Source: Cellvibrionaceae bacterium (GTDB lineage: Bacteria; Pseudomonadota; Gammaproteobacteria; Pseudomonadales; Cellvibrionaceae). From it: 64,000 nt of DNA. A program made the translations under genes and the position numbers. Shown in pieces: positions 35,852 to 45,489 of the stretch. The stretch is taken from the NCBI GenBank assembly GCA_021151695.1, contig JAGKWU010000004.1, forward strand, positions 124,001 through 188,000. Reading direction: 5' to 3'. The notes under the pieces are model-generated. The model worked only from the letters and a program-made list of their open reading frames with translations. It was not told the DNA's origin and searched no databases. The stretch's first letter is position 1, and the number at the start of each line of letters is the position of its first letter.

Positions 35852-36023
35852 TACCGCTACGCCAAGATACAAAAGCTAACGACAAAAAATTCACGACGAC
35901 TAAAGCCTTCTGTAGAAAGGCGTTCATATCCAACCGGATGCTGGGCTAAACATCCGCAATTCTCATAAAAGCAACGCATTTGCTTTTGACAACTGTGACT
36001 CTATTTCGAGACAGGATTTCATC

Positions 36024-37178
36024 ATGAATAATTTCAGCTTTCACAACCCCACCAAGATTGTTTTCGGCGAAGGCCAGATAAGCGCACTCGCTACACTTGT
36101 ACCTGATAATGCCCGCGTATTGCTGACTTACGGCGGCGGCTCTATCAAAACCAATGGCGTTTACGATCAGGTAATTGCTGCACTCAAGGGCAAAATTTAT
36201 TTTGAATTTTCCGGTATTGAGCCAAACCCCCACTACGAAACCTTGATGAATGCAGTCGCCTTGGTAAAAGAAAAGCAACTGGATTTTATTTTGGCTGTGG
36301 GTGGTGGCAGCGTGATTGACGGCTCCAAATTAATTGCCGCCGCTGCACATTTTGATGGCGAGCCTTGGGACATTCTGGAAAAACATGCGCCCGTTACCAG
36401 CGCCCTGCCCCTCGGCTGTGTACTCACATTGCCCGCCACTGGCACCGAGAGCAATGGCAATTCGGTCGTCACCAAAGCCTCCACCCACCAAAAATTAGCA
36501 TTTGGTAGCCCGCTGGTGTATCCGCAATTTGCCATACTCGACCCCACCACCACTTACACATTGCCACCGCGCCAGATCGCCAACGGTGTAGTGGATGCCT
36601 ATGTGCATATCATGGAGCAATACCTGACTTATCCCGTGAATGCCAAAGTGCAGGATCGTTTTGCGGAAGGTTTGTTATTGACCTTGATTGAAGAGGGACC
36701 AAAAGCACTCGCTAATCCCAAAGATTACGAAGTTCGCTCGAATGTTATGTGGGCCGCAACAATGGCACTGAATGGTTTAATTGGCGTGGGCGTCCCACAA
36801 GATTGGGCCACGCATATGATCGGCCACGAACTTACCGCCATGCACGGTTTGGATCACGCACAAACATTAGCGATTGTATTGCCATCGGTGATGAACCAGC
36901 AGCGCCAGCAAAAGCGCGGCAAACTTATTCAATACGGTCAACGTGTGTGGGGTTTGAACAACGCCAATGAAGATGAGCTGATTGATGCCGCTATTGCCGC
37001 TACCAAAAATTTCTTTGAGCAAATGGGTGTACCCACCACCTTTAAAGGTTACGGATTGGATGGCAGCTCTATTCCACAACTGGTGGAAAAAGTGATTACC
37101 CATAATCCCAATCCACTTGGTGAACACAGCGATATTACGGCGGAGGTTACGCGCAAGATTTTGCAAGCTGCAGCGTAA
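36024..37178 (+). CDS. Iron-containing alcohol/aldehyde dehydrogenase, YqhD-like
   Basis: A 384-residue group III dehydrogenase. The opening MNNFSFHNPTKIVFGEGQI and nucleotide-binding VGGGSVIDGSK are those of NADPH-dependent YqhD, which reduces toxic aldehydes. Metal ligands are in DAYVHIMEQY and GHELTAMHGLDHAQTLA. A single gene, 172 bases after the Rieske gene. Calling it yqhD is reasonable by similarity, but the substrate is inferred. Confidence 0.9.
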   Translation: MNNFSFHNPTKIVFGEGQISALATLVPDNARVLLTYGGGSIKTNGVYDQVIAALKGKIYFEFSGIEPNPHYETLMNAVALVKEKQLDFILAVGGGSVIDGSKLIAAAAHFDGEPWDILEKHAPVTSALPLGCVLTLPATGTESNGNSVVTKASTHQKLAFGSPLVYPQFAILDPTTTYTLPPRQIANGVVDAYVHIMEQYLTYPVNAKVQDRFAEGLLLTLIEEGPKALANPKDYEVRSNVMWAATMALNGLIGVGVPQDWATHMIGHELTAMHGLDHAQTLAIVLPSVMNQQRQQKRGKLIQYGQRVWGLNNANEDELIDAAIAATKNFFEQMGVPTTFKGYGLDGSSIPQLVEKVITHNPNPLGEHSDITAEVTRKILQAAA

Positions 37179-37241
37179 ATTGCATTCTACCAACGCGCGC
37201 TGATACAGCGCGCGTTGGATGGAATAAATCAAAGGAAAAAA

Positions 37242-37958
37242 ATGAATCGACAATTGATTGCAACAGGCGCAATTTGTTTTGCACTGGGGTTTGGTACCCA
37301 TCTAGTTTTATCCAAGGGAAGCCTGACCACAGCATCATCGCAAACGGCTGTCGTCGAACACCCAATCGAAAAATCGCAAACTACTTCGTCTAAACCTGCT
37401 TCCACCCTCCCTGAAACCAGTAATGCTACCTTGACCCGCATCACTCAAACTGCCAGCAGCATCAACAAGCAAGACGAGTCATCCAATAAAATATCAACCA
37501 CAACCCCCGACAAAAGTGATATCAAAGCGTCAGCGGGAAATATTGGCAAATTAAAATATACACAACGTACAGAAATTTCAGACGAATCTATCGACGAACT
37601 AATACCCAAGCCGTTTAATAACAGCGTTAAACATCTTACTCCAGAGTTAAAAAGCAAATACGCCAATTATTTGCTCACTGAAAATCAAAATGATGCGGAT
37701 AAACGAGCGGAAAATTTTTTAAATGATGCTCTGAATCACGGTCAGTTAGCCGGTATCGCAGAAGTCAATTTTATTGGCTGCAAAGCGGGATTGTGTGAAG
37801 TGCGGCTGATAGAGCAAGCAGTCAACCAAACCATGCCAACCGTCTTCAAACTTATGACACCTTATCGTGACTATCTTCAAGACGCTATCGCATCGTCAAC
37901 GTCAGATGGGGAACAGGTATATATCCATTATCTCTACAACATTAAACCCGCCTCTTAA
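37242..37958 (+). CDS. Uncharacterised exported or membrane-anchored protein
   Basis: A 238-residue protein. The start MNRQLIATG (37242) has an AAAGGA site 9 bases upstream. An N-terminal hydrophobic segment (about 4-22) acts as signal or anchor. A Ser/Thr-rich low-complexity linker follows (about 25-105), then a C-terminal domain of about 120 residues with two Cys (FIGCKAGLCEVRL). A Ser/Thr-rich linker and a CxxxxxC pair suggest a periplasmic domain with a disulfide. No family is recognised. It is convergent with sfsA. Confidence 0.65.
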   Translation: MNRQLIATGAICFALGFGTHLVLSKGSLTTASSQTAVVEHPIEKSQTTSSKPASTLPETSNATLTRITQTASSINKQDESSNKISTTTPDKSDIKASAGNIGKLKYTQRTEISDESIDELIPKPFNNSVKHLTPELKSKYANYLLTENQNDADKRAENFLNDALNHGQLAGIAEVNFIGCKAGLCEVRLIEQAVNQTMPTVFKLMTPYRDYLQDAIASSTSDGEQVYIHYLYNIKPAS

Positions 37959-37970
37959 CTGGCACTCTTT

Positions 37971-38693
37971 TCAGCTACGTACCGGTAATGGATTGCGCAA
38001 CCTAATAGCACCTAAAGCTGGAAAAATCTCCGCTTGATAAGCAATTACTTCTACGCCTTGGGTAATAGCTTCACGCAGGGTTTTGCCGTAAACCGAATCA
38101 ATTAAATCTGCAGGTTCCACCCATTGTATGCCAGTGTGCTGCACACAAAATAACAGCACTGCACGATGGCCTTCGTGTTTCATTTGCATCAATTCGCGCA
38201 GGTGTTTGCTGCCGCGCTCGCTGACGGCGTCAGGAAATAAGCCCTGCCCTTCGGCGTCCATCAAGGTGACATTTTTGACTTCGACGTAGCATTTACCTGC
38301 CTCGTTCTCCAGCAAAAAATCGATGCGGGATTTTTCATTGCCGTAAACCACTTCGCGCCGCAAGCTTGTGTAGCCCTGCAGCTCTGCAATCACACCTGTG
38401 GTAATGGCGCACTCCACCAAACTATTGGCACGCGCGGTGTTGATACCCGCCAAATAGCCATGGGGTGTGGTGACAATTTCCAGCGTGTGAGGATATTTAC
38501 GGGCGGCGCTGGCGGAGGTTGAATACCAACAGGGGCTGTCCGGCAGCAGGCAGTTTTTCATGGAGCCGGTATTGGGGCAGTGGATGGTGATGATCTCGCC
38601 AGTTGGCAGCGCCACATCGGCCAGAAAACGCTTGTAGCGCTGGATGAGTCGGGCGGGCTGAAAGGGGGATACAACTGACGTTAAAGATGTCAT
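37971..38693 (-). CDS. sfsA: SfsA family protein
   Basis: A 240-residue protein with the SfsA hallmarks: LIQRYKRFLADVALPTGE, then HCPNTGSMKNCL and the nuclease-like core SRIDFLLENEAGKCYVEVKN. The name comes from sugar fermentation stimulation in E. coli; the fold is a DNA-binding OB domain plus a restriction-endonuclease-like domain. Its biochemical role is unsettled. In many gammaproteobacteria it neighbours dksA, as it does here in divergent orientation. Confidence 0.93.
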   Translation of the reverse strand: MTSLTSVVSPFQPARLIQRYKRFLADVALPTGEIITIHCPNTGSMKNCLLPDSPCWYSTSASAARKYPHTLEIVTTPHGYLAGINTARANSLVECAITTGVIAELQGYTSLRREVVYGNEKSRIDFLLENEAGKCYVEVKNVTLMDAEGQGLFPDAVSERGSKHLRELMQMKHEGHRAVLLFCVQHTGIQWVEPADLIDSVYGKTLREAITQGVEVIAYQAEIFPALGAIRLRNPLPVRS

Positions 38694-38964
38694 AAATTAG
38701 AAACCTGCTATACATTTACAGACGGATATATCGCCCAAAGTGGGTAGGATTGAAGCATATATTTACCCCGGATGGCGCAATTTTGGCGCATCCTTAGCAG
38801 TTATCGCAGGCGGGGAGAAAAATCGCTGGCACAGGGTTTTATTATCTGGTAGCTTGCCTCCCCTTCAAATTCTTTGTGGCGGCAAAATGCTGTCCAAGGT
38901 CGCACTGGCATTAGCTGGCCAGCGGATCGACAAATAGGATAACAGCTCACGAGGCGCTAAAAAT

Positions 38965-39408
38965 ATGGCGAAAAAAACTCCTTCAACTGAAACCTTTGCT
39001 CTGCGTCCTTTCACTCCTTACGAGGAGAAAAAAGGCGAGGAGTACATGAATGACAACCAGAAGCAGCATTTCCGCAATCTGTTGTTGAACTGGCGCTCCG
39101 AGTTGATGGAAGAAGTTGATCGCACCGTAAGCCACATGAAAGACGAGGCAGCCAACTTTCCAGATCCAGCCGACCGCGCCAGCCAGGAAGAAGAATTCAG
39201 CCTGGAACTGCGTACGCGCGACCGCGAGCGCAAACTGATCAAGAAGATCGACACTACCCTCGAGCTGATCGAGAACGATGATTACGGCTACTGCAACGCC
39301 TGCGGTGTTGAAATCGGTATTCGTCGCCTGGAGGCCCGCCCAACCGCAACTCTCTGCGTGGATTGCAAAACCCTCGCCGAAATCAAAGAAAAGCAGATCG
39401 GCGGCTAA
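38965..39408 (+). CDS. dksA: RNA polymerase-binding transcription factor DksA
   Basis: The stringent-response cofactor that enters the RNA polymerase secondary channel with ppGpp. The 147-residue protein has the coiled coil (about 33-108) with tip acidic residues in FPDPADRAS, then the four-cysteine zinc finger (Cys110, Cys113, Cys131, Cys134), so it is the zinc-containing form. A GAGG site precedes the ATG. It is followed by a terminator and then gluQ, a widely conserved pair. Confidence 0.96.
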   Translation: MAKKTPSTETFALRPFTPYEEKKGEEYMNDNQKQHFRNLLLNWRSELMEEVDRTVSHMKDEAANFPDPADRASQEEEFSLELRTRDRERKLIKKIDTTLELIENDDYGYCNACGVEIGIRRLEARPTATLCVDCKTLAEIKEKQIGG

Positions 39409-39419
39409 TCCAGACACAA

Positions 39420-39446
39420 ACGGCGGGTTGATCCCGCCGTTTTTAT
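39420..39446 (+). terminator. Terminator after dksA
   Basis: ACGGCGGG TTGAT CCCGCCGT is followed by TTTTA. It lies only about 10 bases before gluQ, so dksA-gluQ expression is probably partly uncoupled. Confidence 0.75.
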
Positions 39447-39455
39447 TTCAGCCTT

Positions 39456-40382
39456 ATGCACAAATCCCACCTTCCTTATCGCGGCCGTTTCGCCCCTTCA
39501 CCAACAGGTCCACTGCACTTTGGCTCTCTGGTGAGCGCTCTCGCCAGTTATCTTGATGCCCGCCATCACCATGGCCAATGGCTGGTGCGTATGGAGGATC
39601 TTGATCCGCCGCGCGAACAGGCAGGTGCTGCCGATAGCATTTTGCGCTGCCTGGAAGACCATGGATTGCATTGGGACGAAACTGTCGCCTATCAAAGCCA
39701 GCGCTACGCGCTCTATGAGGATTATCTGGGCCGGCTGCGCGAGCACCAGTTGCTCTACCCTTGCGATTGCACCCGGCAAGATTTGCAGGCTATGGGTGGC
39801 ATCTACAACGGTCGCTGCCGCCATCGCCAGGTAGACATCAGCAAACCCCATGCACTGAGACTAAAACTCTATGATTTGCCTGGCCAACACCATGGAAGCC
39901 AGCAAACCGCAGAAGAACTCTGTTTTATCGACCTGATCCAGGGCTCGCAATGCCAGCAGTTGCGGCTAGAGGCGGGCGATCAGATACTCAAGCGCAAAGA
40001 TGGCCTCTATGCCTATCAATTGGGTGTGGTGGTGGACGATATAGAGCAACGCATCACCCATATCATTCGCGGTGCAGACCTGCTGGAAGTTACCGCCCGC
40101 CAGATTTTCCTGTTCAAGTTATTGGGAGCGCCAGTGCCAGAATTTGGCCATGTCACTCTCGCCACCCAACCTAATGGCCAGAAGCTGTCCAAACAAAACC
40201 TGGCACCAGCACTGGATGCCAAGGACGCGAGCCACAATCTTTGGCTCGCGCTGGCATTCCTGCAGCAGCAACCGCCACAGGAATTGAACGGTGCACCGCC
40301 GGCTGAATTACTGACCTGGGCAAGCGCCAACTGGCAATTGGGTGCAATCCACGGCTTGAGTGCAATCTACACAAACCCATAG
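39456..40382 (+). CDS. gluQ: Glutamyl-Q tRNA(Asp) synthetase
   Basis: It attaches glutamate to queuosine at the wobble position of tRNA(Asp). It is a shortened glutamyl-tRNA synthetase catalytic core (308 residues) without an anticodon-binding domain. The HIGH-like motif RFAPSPTGPLHFGS and the KMSKS-like QKLSKQN are visible, with zinc-site Cys in YPCDCTRQ and a later Cys. It is placed directly after dksA, as in E. coli and Pseudomonas. Confidence 0.93.
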   Translation: MHKSHLPYRGRFAPSPTGPLHFGSLVSALASYLDARHHHGQWLVRMEDLDPPREQAGAADSILRCLEDHGLHWDETVAYQSQRYALYEDYLGRLREHQLLYPCDCTRQDLQAMGGIYNGRCRHRQVDISKPHALRLKLYDLPGQHHGSQQTAEELCFIDLIQGSQCQQLRLEAGDQILKRKDGLYAYQLGVVVDDIEQRITHIIRGADLLEVTARQIFLFKLLGAPVPEFGHVTLATQPNGQKLSKQNLAPALDAKDASHNLWLALAFLQQQPPQELNGAPPAELLTWASANWQLGAIHGLSAIYTNP

Positions 40383-40469
40383 CATTGACTTGGAAACTCG
40401 CTACTTCAGGCGCAAACAGGCTCGCAAACCGCTATAGTAGGCAAAAATATTAATGACTAACGCCAAACC

Positions 40470-40652
40470 ATGAATCATCAACGCCTGATTATCTTGCTAT
40501 TGTTGATAGCCTATTTATTTTCACCATCCCTGTTTACCTGGATTATCAGCCCCTACGGAGCCTGGTATCGCCCGTATATTTTCTGGATGGTGGTCATACT
40601 CGTTACCTTTATCTTCCAGTGGGGACGCAAAAAACCCCAGAACCTCGACTAA
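40470..40652 (+). CDS. cbrX: Small membrane protein upstream of cbrA (CbrX-like)
   Basis: A 60-residue protein with two hydrophobic helices (about 6-25 and 35-52: LIILLLLIAYLFSPSLF, YIFWMVVILVTFIFQW). It lies 23 bases before the sensor kinase. In Pseudomonas a small gene, cbrX, occupies exactly this place and is cotranslated with cbrA. The match here is by size, topology and position. Confidence 0.7.
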   Translation: MNHQRLIILLLLIAYLFSPSLFTWIISPYGAWYRPYIFWMVVILVTFIFQWGRKKPQNLD

Positions 40653-40675
40653 TTTCATAGCAAACAAGACACCCC

Positions 40676-43648
40676 ATGACCTTTGATTTAAGCCAGGTTG
40701 CCGCCCTCGGCGTAGGTTATCTCCTGCTGCTGTTTGGCATTGCCTATATCACCGAGCGCGGCTGGATTCCCGAGCGCATTACCAGCCATCCCGTTACCTA
40801 CATACTTTCACTGGGGATCTTCGCCAGTGCCTGGGCGTTTTATGGCGTAGTGGACCTCGCCTTCCAGTTTGGCTATGGCGCCCTTGCCTATTATTTAGGA
40901 ACCGGCGCGCTCTTCCTGTTTGCCCCCATTGCACTCGCGCCCCTGGCCGAATTGGCCCGCCGCCATCAGGTGCATTCGTTGGCAGACTTACTGGTATTTC
41001 GCTACCACAGCAATGCGGTGGGTGCGCTTACAACCCTCTGCATGCTGCTGGGTATCATGCCGCTTATGGCCATGCAGATTCAGGCCATCGCCGACACTAT
41101 GCACATTCTTACGGTGAGCGGCTCGGGCACGCCTTCGCTCTCGCTCGAAGATACCGGCCTCACCTTTAAAGACGTATTGGCACTTTGCTACTGCGCCATT
41201 CTCGCGCTCTTTACCATTTTGTTCGGCTCCAATCGCGACCAACACCGCGGTCTGGTTACCGCCATGGCCTTCGAGTCCCTGATCAAAGTATTTGCGCTCT
41301 GCGCCGTGGGCCTCACCGCCCTCTTCGGTGTTTTCCACGGCCTGGATGGTTTGGATGAATGGTTGGCCGACCACCCTGAAAACTTCGCCCTGTTACACAC
41401 GCCTATTCAAGACGGTTCATCGCATACGCTGCTGCTGATGTTTGTCTCCACCGCAGTGACTATGCCGCACATTTTCCACTTGGGCTTGGCGGAGAACCCG
41501 CTGATGCGCAATTCGCGTACGGTCACCTGGGCCTTCCCGCTCTTCCTGTTGTTGATGGCGCTGCCCATATTTCCGATCCTCTGGGCCGGCTCTGAACTGG
41601 GAGTACCGCTGCCAGCGCAATACTTCACCCTGGGCGTTCCGATTATGTTCGACTCGCCCAGCCTGACAGTGTTGGCCTTTATTGGTGGCCTGTCAGCCGC
41701 CACTGGCGCCATGATTATCATCACCCTGGCGCTGGCCACCATGGTGATGAACCACTGGTTACTGCCCAGCCTGCGCCTCACAGTGCGCCGCGATCTCTAC
41801 ACACAATTGGTGTGGATGCGCCGCATATTGATCACCACCATTTTCCTGGGTGGCTACCTCTTCTACTGGGCGCTCAACAACCGCTACAGCCTGACCGACC
41901 TGGCCTTCGTTACCTTTATCGAAACCCTGCAGTTCTTACCGGGCACCTTCGCCATTATTTTCTGGAGCCCGGGCAATCGCCGCGGATTACTGGCAGGCCT
42001 GTCGGTCGGCACCCTCTTCTGGTTCTTCGGCTTGCTAGTACCCATGCTCAGCGGCATCAACAGTTGGCATATCCCTTTCCTGCACATGGATGTAGGCGTG
42101 GGGCTGGATTACTGGAACAGCATCACCCTCTTCTCATTGGGCCTGAACACCGCCATGTTTATCGGTGTATCCCTGGTGACCGAACAATCCGAGGAAGAAC
42201 ACTATAGTGCCGACCTCTGCGCCGCCGACGAACTTAGTCACCCGGTTCGCCAGGCACTGGACGTCTACTCAGCGGCGGAATTCAAAGATCGCCTCGCCAA
42301 GCCTCTGGGCAAAGTCACCGCCAGCCGCGAGGTGGATACGGCACTCAAGCAACTGGAACTCAGCATCAACGAGCGTCGCCCCTACGCTCTGCGCCGCCTG
42401 CGCGACCAGCTGGAAGGAAACCTCTCTGCATTAATGGGCATCCACGTCGCCAGTGAAATCATGGATAAGCACCTGCCCTTTAAGGTGGCGGAAGTGCGTG
42501 AAACGCTCGACATCAACCTGATTGAAAACCGTCTGTCGCAATACCAGAACCACCTCACCGGTATGGCGGCAGAGCTGAATAACTTGCGCCTCTACCATCG
42601 TAAGACCCTGCAGGAACTGCCTATGGCGGTCTGCTCCCTGGGACCGGATATGGAAATCCTGATGTGGAACCACGCCATGTCGCGCCTGACCCAGATCCCC
42701 AGCGATGAAGTGACCGGCTCCTATCTCACCGACATAGCCGAGCCCTGGCGCAGCTTGCTGATGGACTTCAGCGAAAGCCGCGAGATGCACTATTACCGGC
42801 GCGAGATTGAGTTTGAAAGCCACCCCCACTGGATCAGTCTGCACAAGGCCACCATCGAAGGCCCCATTACCGAAGGCGTTTACGACCAGGTGATGATGCT
42901 GGAGGACGTGACCGAAACCCAACTGCTGGAACAGGAGCTGGTACACAGTGAACGCCTGGCATCTGTGGGCCGCCTGGCCGCCGGCGTTGCTCATGAAATA
43001 GGCAACCCGATCACCGGCATCGCTTGCCTGGCGCAAAACCTGCGCTATGATTCCGACAACCCCGACGTACTGGATACCGCCGATCAGATCCTCAGCCAGA
43101 CCGACCGCGTCACCCGTATTGTGCAGTCGCTAGTGGGCTTCTCCCACACGGGCCACACCGCCAAGAGCGAATTCCAGCCGGTGAAGCTGCGCGATTGCGC
43201 ACAGGAGGCCATCAGCCTCTTATCGCTGCAAAAAGACAAGCAACAGGTGCAATTTATTAACGAAATCGCGCCAAATGCCATTGTCGGCGGCGATACACAG
43301 CGTATGATTCAAGTATTCATCAACCTGCTGTCCAACGCGCGCGACGCCAGCCCCGAAAATGGCCGCGTAGTGCTTGCCAGCGGTGAGGATGAATACTCGG
43401 TAGAAATTACCGTCACCGATGAGGGCAGCGGTATTCCGCCCCATATTCAAGACCGAATTCTGGAACCTTTTTTCACCACCAAGGAACCCGGCGAAGGCAC
43501 AGGCTTGGGCTTGGCCATGGTTTATAGCATTGTAGAAGACCACGGCGGATTGCTGGATATCGTCAGCCCTGTGGATCTGGAGCGCAATCGTGGTGCACAA
43601 TTCATCGTTAAATTGCCGCGCCATGTTGATTCTTTAGTGGATATTTAA
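40676..43648 (+). CDS. cbrA: Sensor histidine kinase/transporter-like protein CbrA
   Basis: A 990-residue sensor of carbon/nitrogen balance. Residues 1 to about 510 form a sodium/solute symporter-like membrane domain of about 13 helices. A connecting helical domain and a PAS domain (about 640-745, MAVCSLGPDMEILMWNHAMS) follow. Then come the phosphoacceptor helix GVAHEIGNPITGIACLAQNL with His773 and a HATPase domain (INLLSNARDASPENGRV, GEGTGLGLAMVYSIVEDHGG). With CbrB it controls amino acid and sugar use and, through CrcZ, catabolite repression in Pseudomonas. The gene order cbrX-cbrA-cbrB is the same here. Confidence 0.93.
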   Translation: MTFDLSQVAALGVGYLLLLFGIAYITERGWIPERITSHPVTYILSLGIFASAWAFYGVVDLAFQFGYGALAYYLGTGALFLFAPIALAPLAELARRHQVHSLADLLVFRYHSNAVGALTTLCMLLGIMPLMAMQIQAIADTMHILTVSGSGTPSLSLEDTGLTFKDVLALCYCAILALFTILFGSNRDQHRGLVTAMAFESLIKVFALCAVGLTALFGVFHGLDGLDEWLADHPENFALLHTPIQDGSSHTLLLMFVSTAVTMPHIFHLGLAENPLMRNSRTVTWAFPLFLLLMALPIFPILWAGSELGVPLPAQYFTLGVPIMFDSPSLTVLAFIGGLSAATGAMIIITLALATMVMNHWLLPSLRLTVRRDLYTQLVWMRRILITTIFLGGYLFYWALNNRYSLTDLAFVTFIETLQFLPGTFAIIFWSPGNRRGLLAGLSVGTLFWFFGLLVPMLSGINSWHIPFLHMDVGVGLDYWNSITLFSLGLNTAMFIGVSLVTEQSEEEHYSADLCAADELSHPVRQALDVYSAAEFKDRLAKPLGKVTASREVDTALKQLELSINERRPYALRRLRDQLEGNLSALMGIHVASEIMDKHLPFKVAEVRETLDINLIENRLSQYQNHLTGMAAELNNLRLYHRKTLQELPMAVCSLGPDMEILMWNHAMSRLTQIPSDEVTGSYLTDIAEPWRSLLMDFSESREMHYYRREIEFESHPHWISLHKATIEGPITEGVYDQVMMLEDVTETQLLEQELVHSERLASVGRLAAGVAHEIGNPITGIACLAQNLRYDSDNPDVLDTADQILSQTDRVTRIVQSLVGFSHTGHTAKSEFQPVKLRDCAQEAISLLSLQKDKQQVQFINEIAPNAIVGGDTQRMIQVFINLLSNARDASPENGRVVLASGEDEYSVEITVTDEGSGIPPHIQDRILEPFFTTKEPGEGTGLGLAMVYSIVEDHGGLLDIVSPVDLERNRGAQFIVKLPRHVDSLVDI

Positions 43649-43745
43649 GGTAGGATAGCCGTCCAGGTTGTTGCGCCAATGTCATGCTTTACCGCATTCC
43701 GATGGTGCATGAGTAACTCAAAACTGTGTAGACAAGTCGATCGCT

Positions 43746-45164
43746 ATGAGCAAGATTCTGATTGTTGAAGATGAAACCATCATTCGCAACGCGTTGCGCA
43801 AGCTGTTAGAGCGCAATCAGTATGAAGTCAGCGAAGCCCCCTCGGTCAAAGAGGCGACTTCCAAGTTCAACCTCAAGGATTTTGACTTGATCGTCAGTGA
43901 CCTGCGCTTACCCGGCGCACCAGGCACCGACCTGATCAAACTCGCCGGCGAAACCCCGGTGCTGATCATGACCAGCTACGCCAGCCTGCGCTCTGCAGTA
44001 GATTCCATGCGCATGGGCGCGGTCGACTATGTCGCCAAACCCTTCGATCACGATGAAATGGTCAACGCCGTCAAACGCGTCATCGGCAAAGCCAAGGCTG
44101 CCAACAAAACCGTCGCGCCCCAAGGCCTCACCGCCAGTAAAGCGATTGCGGGCATGATTGGCAGTAGCGATGTTATGCAGGATCTCTACAACCGCATCCA
44201 TAAGGTCGCCCCAACGGCGGCAACTGTACTTATTCACGGCGAGACAGGTACCGGTAAAGAACTGGTCGCCCGCGCCCTCCACGAGGAAAGCCAGCGCAAT
44301 AACCACCTGATGATTTCGGTAAACTGCGCCGCTATTCCCGACACACTGATTGAATCCGAACTCTTCGGCCACGAAAAAGGCGCTTTCACCGGTGCGCAGA
44401 GCAACCGCGAAGGCCTGGTAGCCGCCGCAGACGGTGGCACCCTCTTCCTTGATGAAATCGGCGAGTTGCCGCTGGAAGCCCAAGCCCGCCTGTTGCGTGT
44501 GCTGCAAGAAGGCGAAGTGCGCCCCCTTGGCTCGGTTGAATCCCGCAAAGTTGATGTGCGCCTGGTAGCGGCTACTCACCGCGATCTGCGCAAGCTGGCC
44601 AAAGAAGGCAAATTCCGCGAAGACCTTTATTTCCGTATCAACGTGGTCCAGCTGACCTTACCGCCATTGCGCGAGCGTGGTCGCGACATCATCAACATCG
44701 CCGAATCCCTGCTGCAGCGCTACTGTAGCCAGTTTGGCAAACCACAGCTGCGCCTTTCCTCCGACGCTATAGATGCCATCATGGCCTACCAATGGCCAGG
44801 CAATGTGCGTGAATTGGAAAACGCCATGCAGCGCGCGGTAATTCTCTGTGAAGATAGCCAGGAGATAGGCTCTCACCTGCTCTCTATTGACGCCGAAGCC
44901 GCCGCACCTGAAATCGCAGCCGATACAGGCAATATGATCTTTGGCCAAAGTCGCACCCTTGGCAGTGCCAGTCGCCCGAAAGAAGCCAGCGAAGACTTGT
45001 CACTGGAAGATTACTTCCAGCGCTTTGTACTGGAGCACCAGGACTCCATGAGTGAAACCGAGCTAGCGCGCAAACTGGGCGTCAGCCGCAAGTGCTTGTG
45101 GGAACGACGCCAGCGCCTGGGCATCCCCCGTACCAAGAGCAGCGCCGCCAGCCTCGCGAAGTAA
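43746..45164 (+). CDS. cbrB: NtrC-family response regulator CbrB
   Basis: A sigma54 activator of 472 residues. Receiver domain (Asp52 in VSDLRLPG), AAA+ domain with Walker A HGETGTGKE and intact sigma54 loop GAFTGA in EKGAFTGAQ, and a C-terminal Fis-like helix-turn-helix (SETELARKLGVSRKCLWERR). It pairs with CbrA 97 bases upstream. Its likely target, a CrcZ-like RNA with a sigma54 promoter and GTTAC sites, lies immediately downstream. Confidence 0.94.
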   Translation: MSKILIVEDETIIRNALRKLLERNQYEVSEAPSVKEATSKFNLKDFDLIVSDLRLPGAPGTDLIKLAGETPVLIMTSYASLRSAVDSMRMGAVDYVAKPFDHDEMVNAVKRVIGKAKAANKTVAPQGLTASKAIAGMIGSSDVMQDLYNRIHKVAPTAATVLIHGETGTGKELVARALHEESQRNNHLMISVNCAAIPDTLIESELFGHEKGAFTGAQSNREGLVAAADGGTLFLDEIGELPLEAQARLLRVLQEGEVRPLGSVESRKVDVRLVAATHRDLRKLAKEGKFREDLYFRINVVQLTLPPLRERGRDIINIAESLLQRYCSQFGKPQLRLSSDAIDAIMAYQWPGNVRELENAMQRAVILCEDSQEIGSHLLSIDAEAAAPEIAADTGNMIFGQSRTLGSASRPKEASEDLSLEDYFQRFVLEHQDSMSETELARKLGVSRKCLWERRQRLGIPRTKSSAASLAK

Positions 45165-45189
45165 TCTGCACCACCGGCCGATAAAACCC

Positions 45190-45217
45190 AAAAACCCCGC
45201 TTCTGCGGGGTTTTATT
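45190..45217 (+). terminator. Terminator after cbrB
   Basis: AAAACCCCGC TTCT GCGGGGTTTT is followed by ATTT. It isolates cbrB from the RNA gene downstream. Confidence 0.85.
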
Positions 45218-45230
45218 TATCTGACAAATT

Positions 45231-45388
45231 GTTACCCTTTTACACCCTCAATAGCTCGCCAAACTGGTGATTAATTAATCACAATGATTAATGCGCCACA
45301 ACGTTACCCCCGATCACCAAACTGTTACCGCGACCAAAGTGTTACCGCATCCTGGGGTGCCGGTAACAAACATCAAGAAATTTGTAAC
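45231..45388 (+). promoter_or_regulatory. Cluster of GTTAC/GTAAC repeats, candidate CbrB sites
   Basis: GTTAC occurs at 45231, 45303, 45324 and 45341, and GTAAC at 45363 and 45384. One pair forms an inverted repeat GTTACCG...CGGTAAC (45341-45367). They lie about 80-235 bases upstream of the sigma54 promoter, a normal enhancer distance. Pseudomonas CbrB recognises GTTAC/GTAAC subsites at crcZ. Confidence 0.7.
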
Positions 45389-45463
45389 CTTTGTACATAA
45401 CGAAAAGTTATTAAAACTGCTTAAAAAAACTTAACACTTTGTTTACAAAGGAAATTTTTTTTC

Positions 45464-45479
45464 TGGCACGCAACCTGCT
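45464..45479 (+). promoter_or_regulatory. Sigma54 promoter of the CrcZ-like RNA
   Basis: TGGCACGCAACCTGCT has the -24 GG (45465-45466) and -12 GC (45477-45478) exactly 10 bases apart, close to the TGGCACN5TTGCT consensus. The start of transcription is expected near 45490. Confidence 0.8.
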
Positions 45480-45489
45480 CTATGTCGAG

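Noticed and set aside
38827..38843. Sigma54-like TGGCACAGGGTTTTATT upstream of dksA
   Set aside because: The -12 GC is absent at the required 10-base spacing from GG.
38740..38937. A 65-codon plus-strand frame between sfsA and dksA
   Set aside because: GTG start without a ribosome site, unusual composition, and it lies in the expected dksA promoter region.
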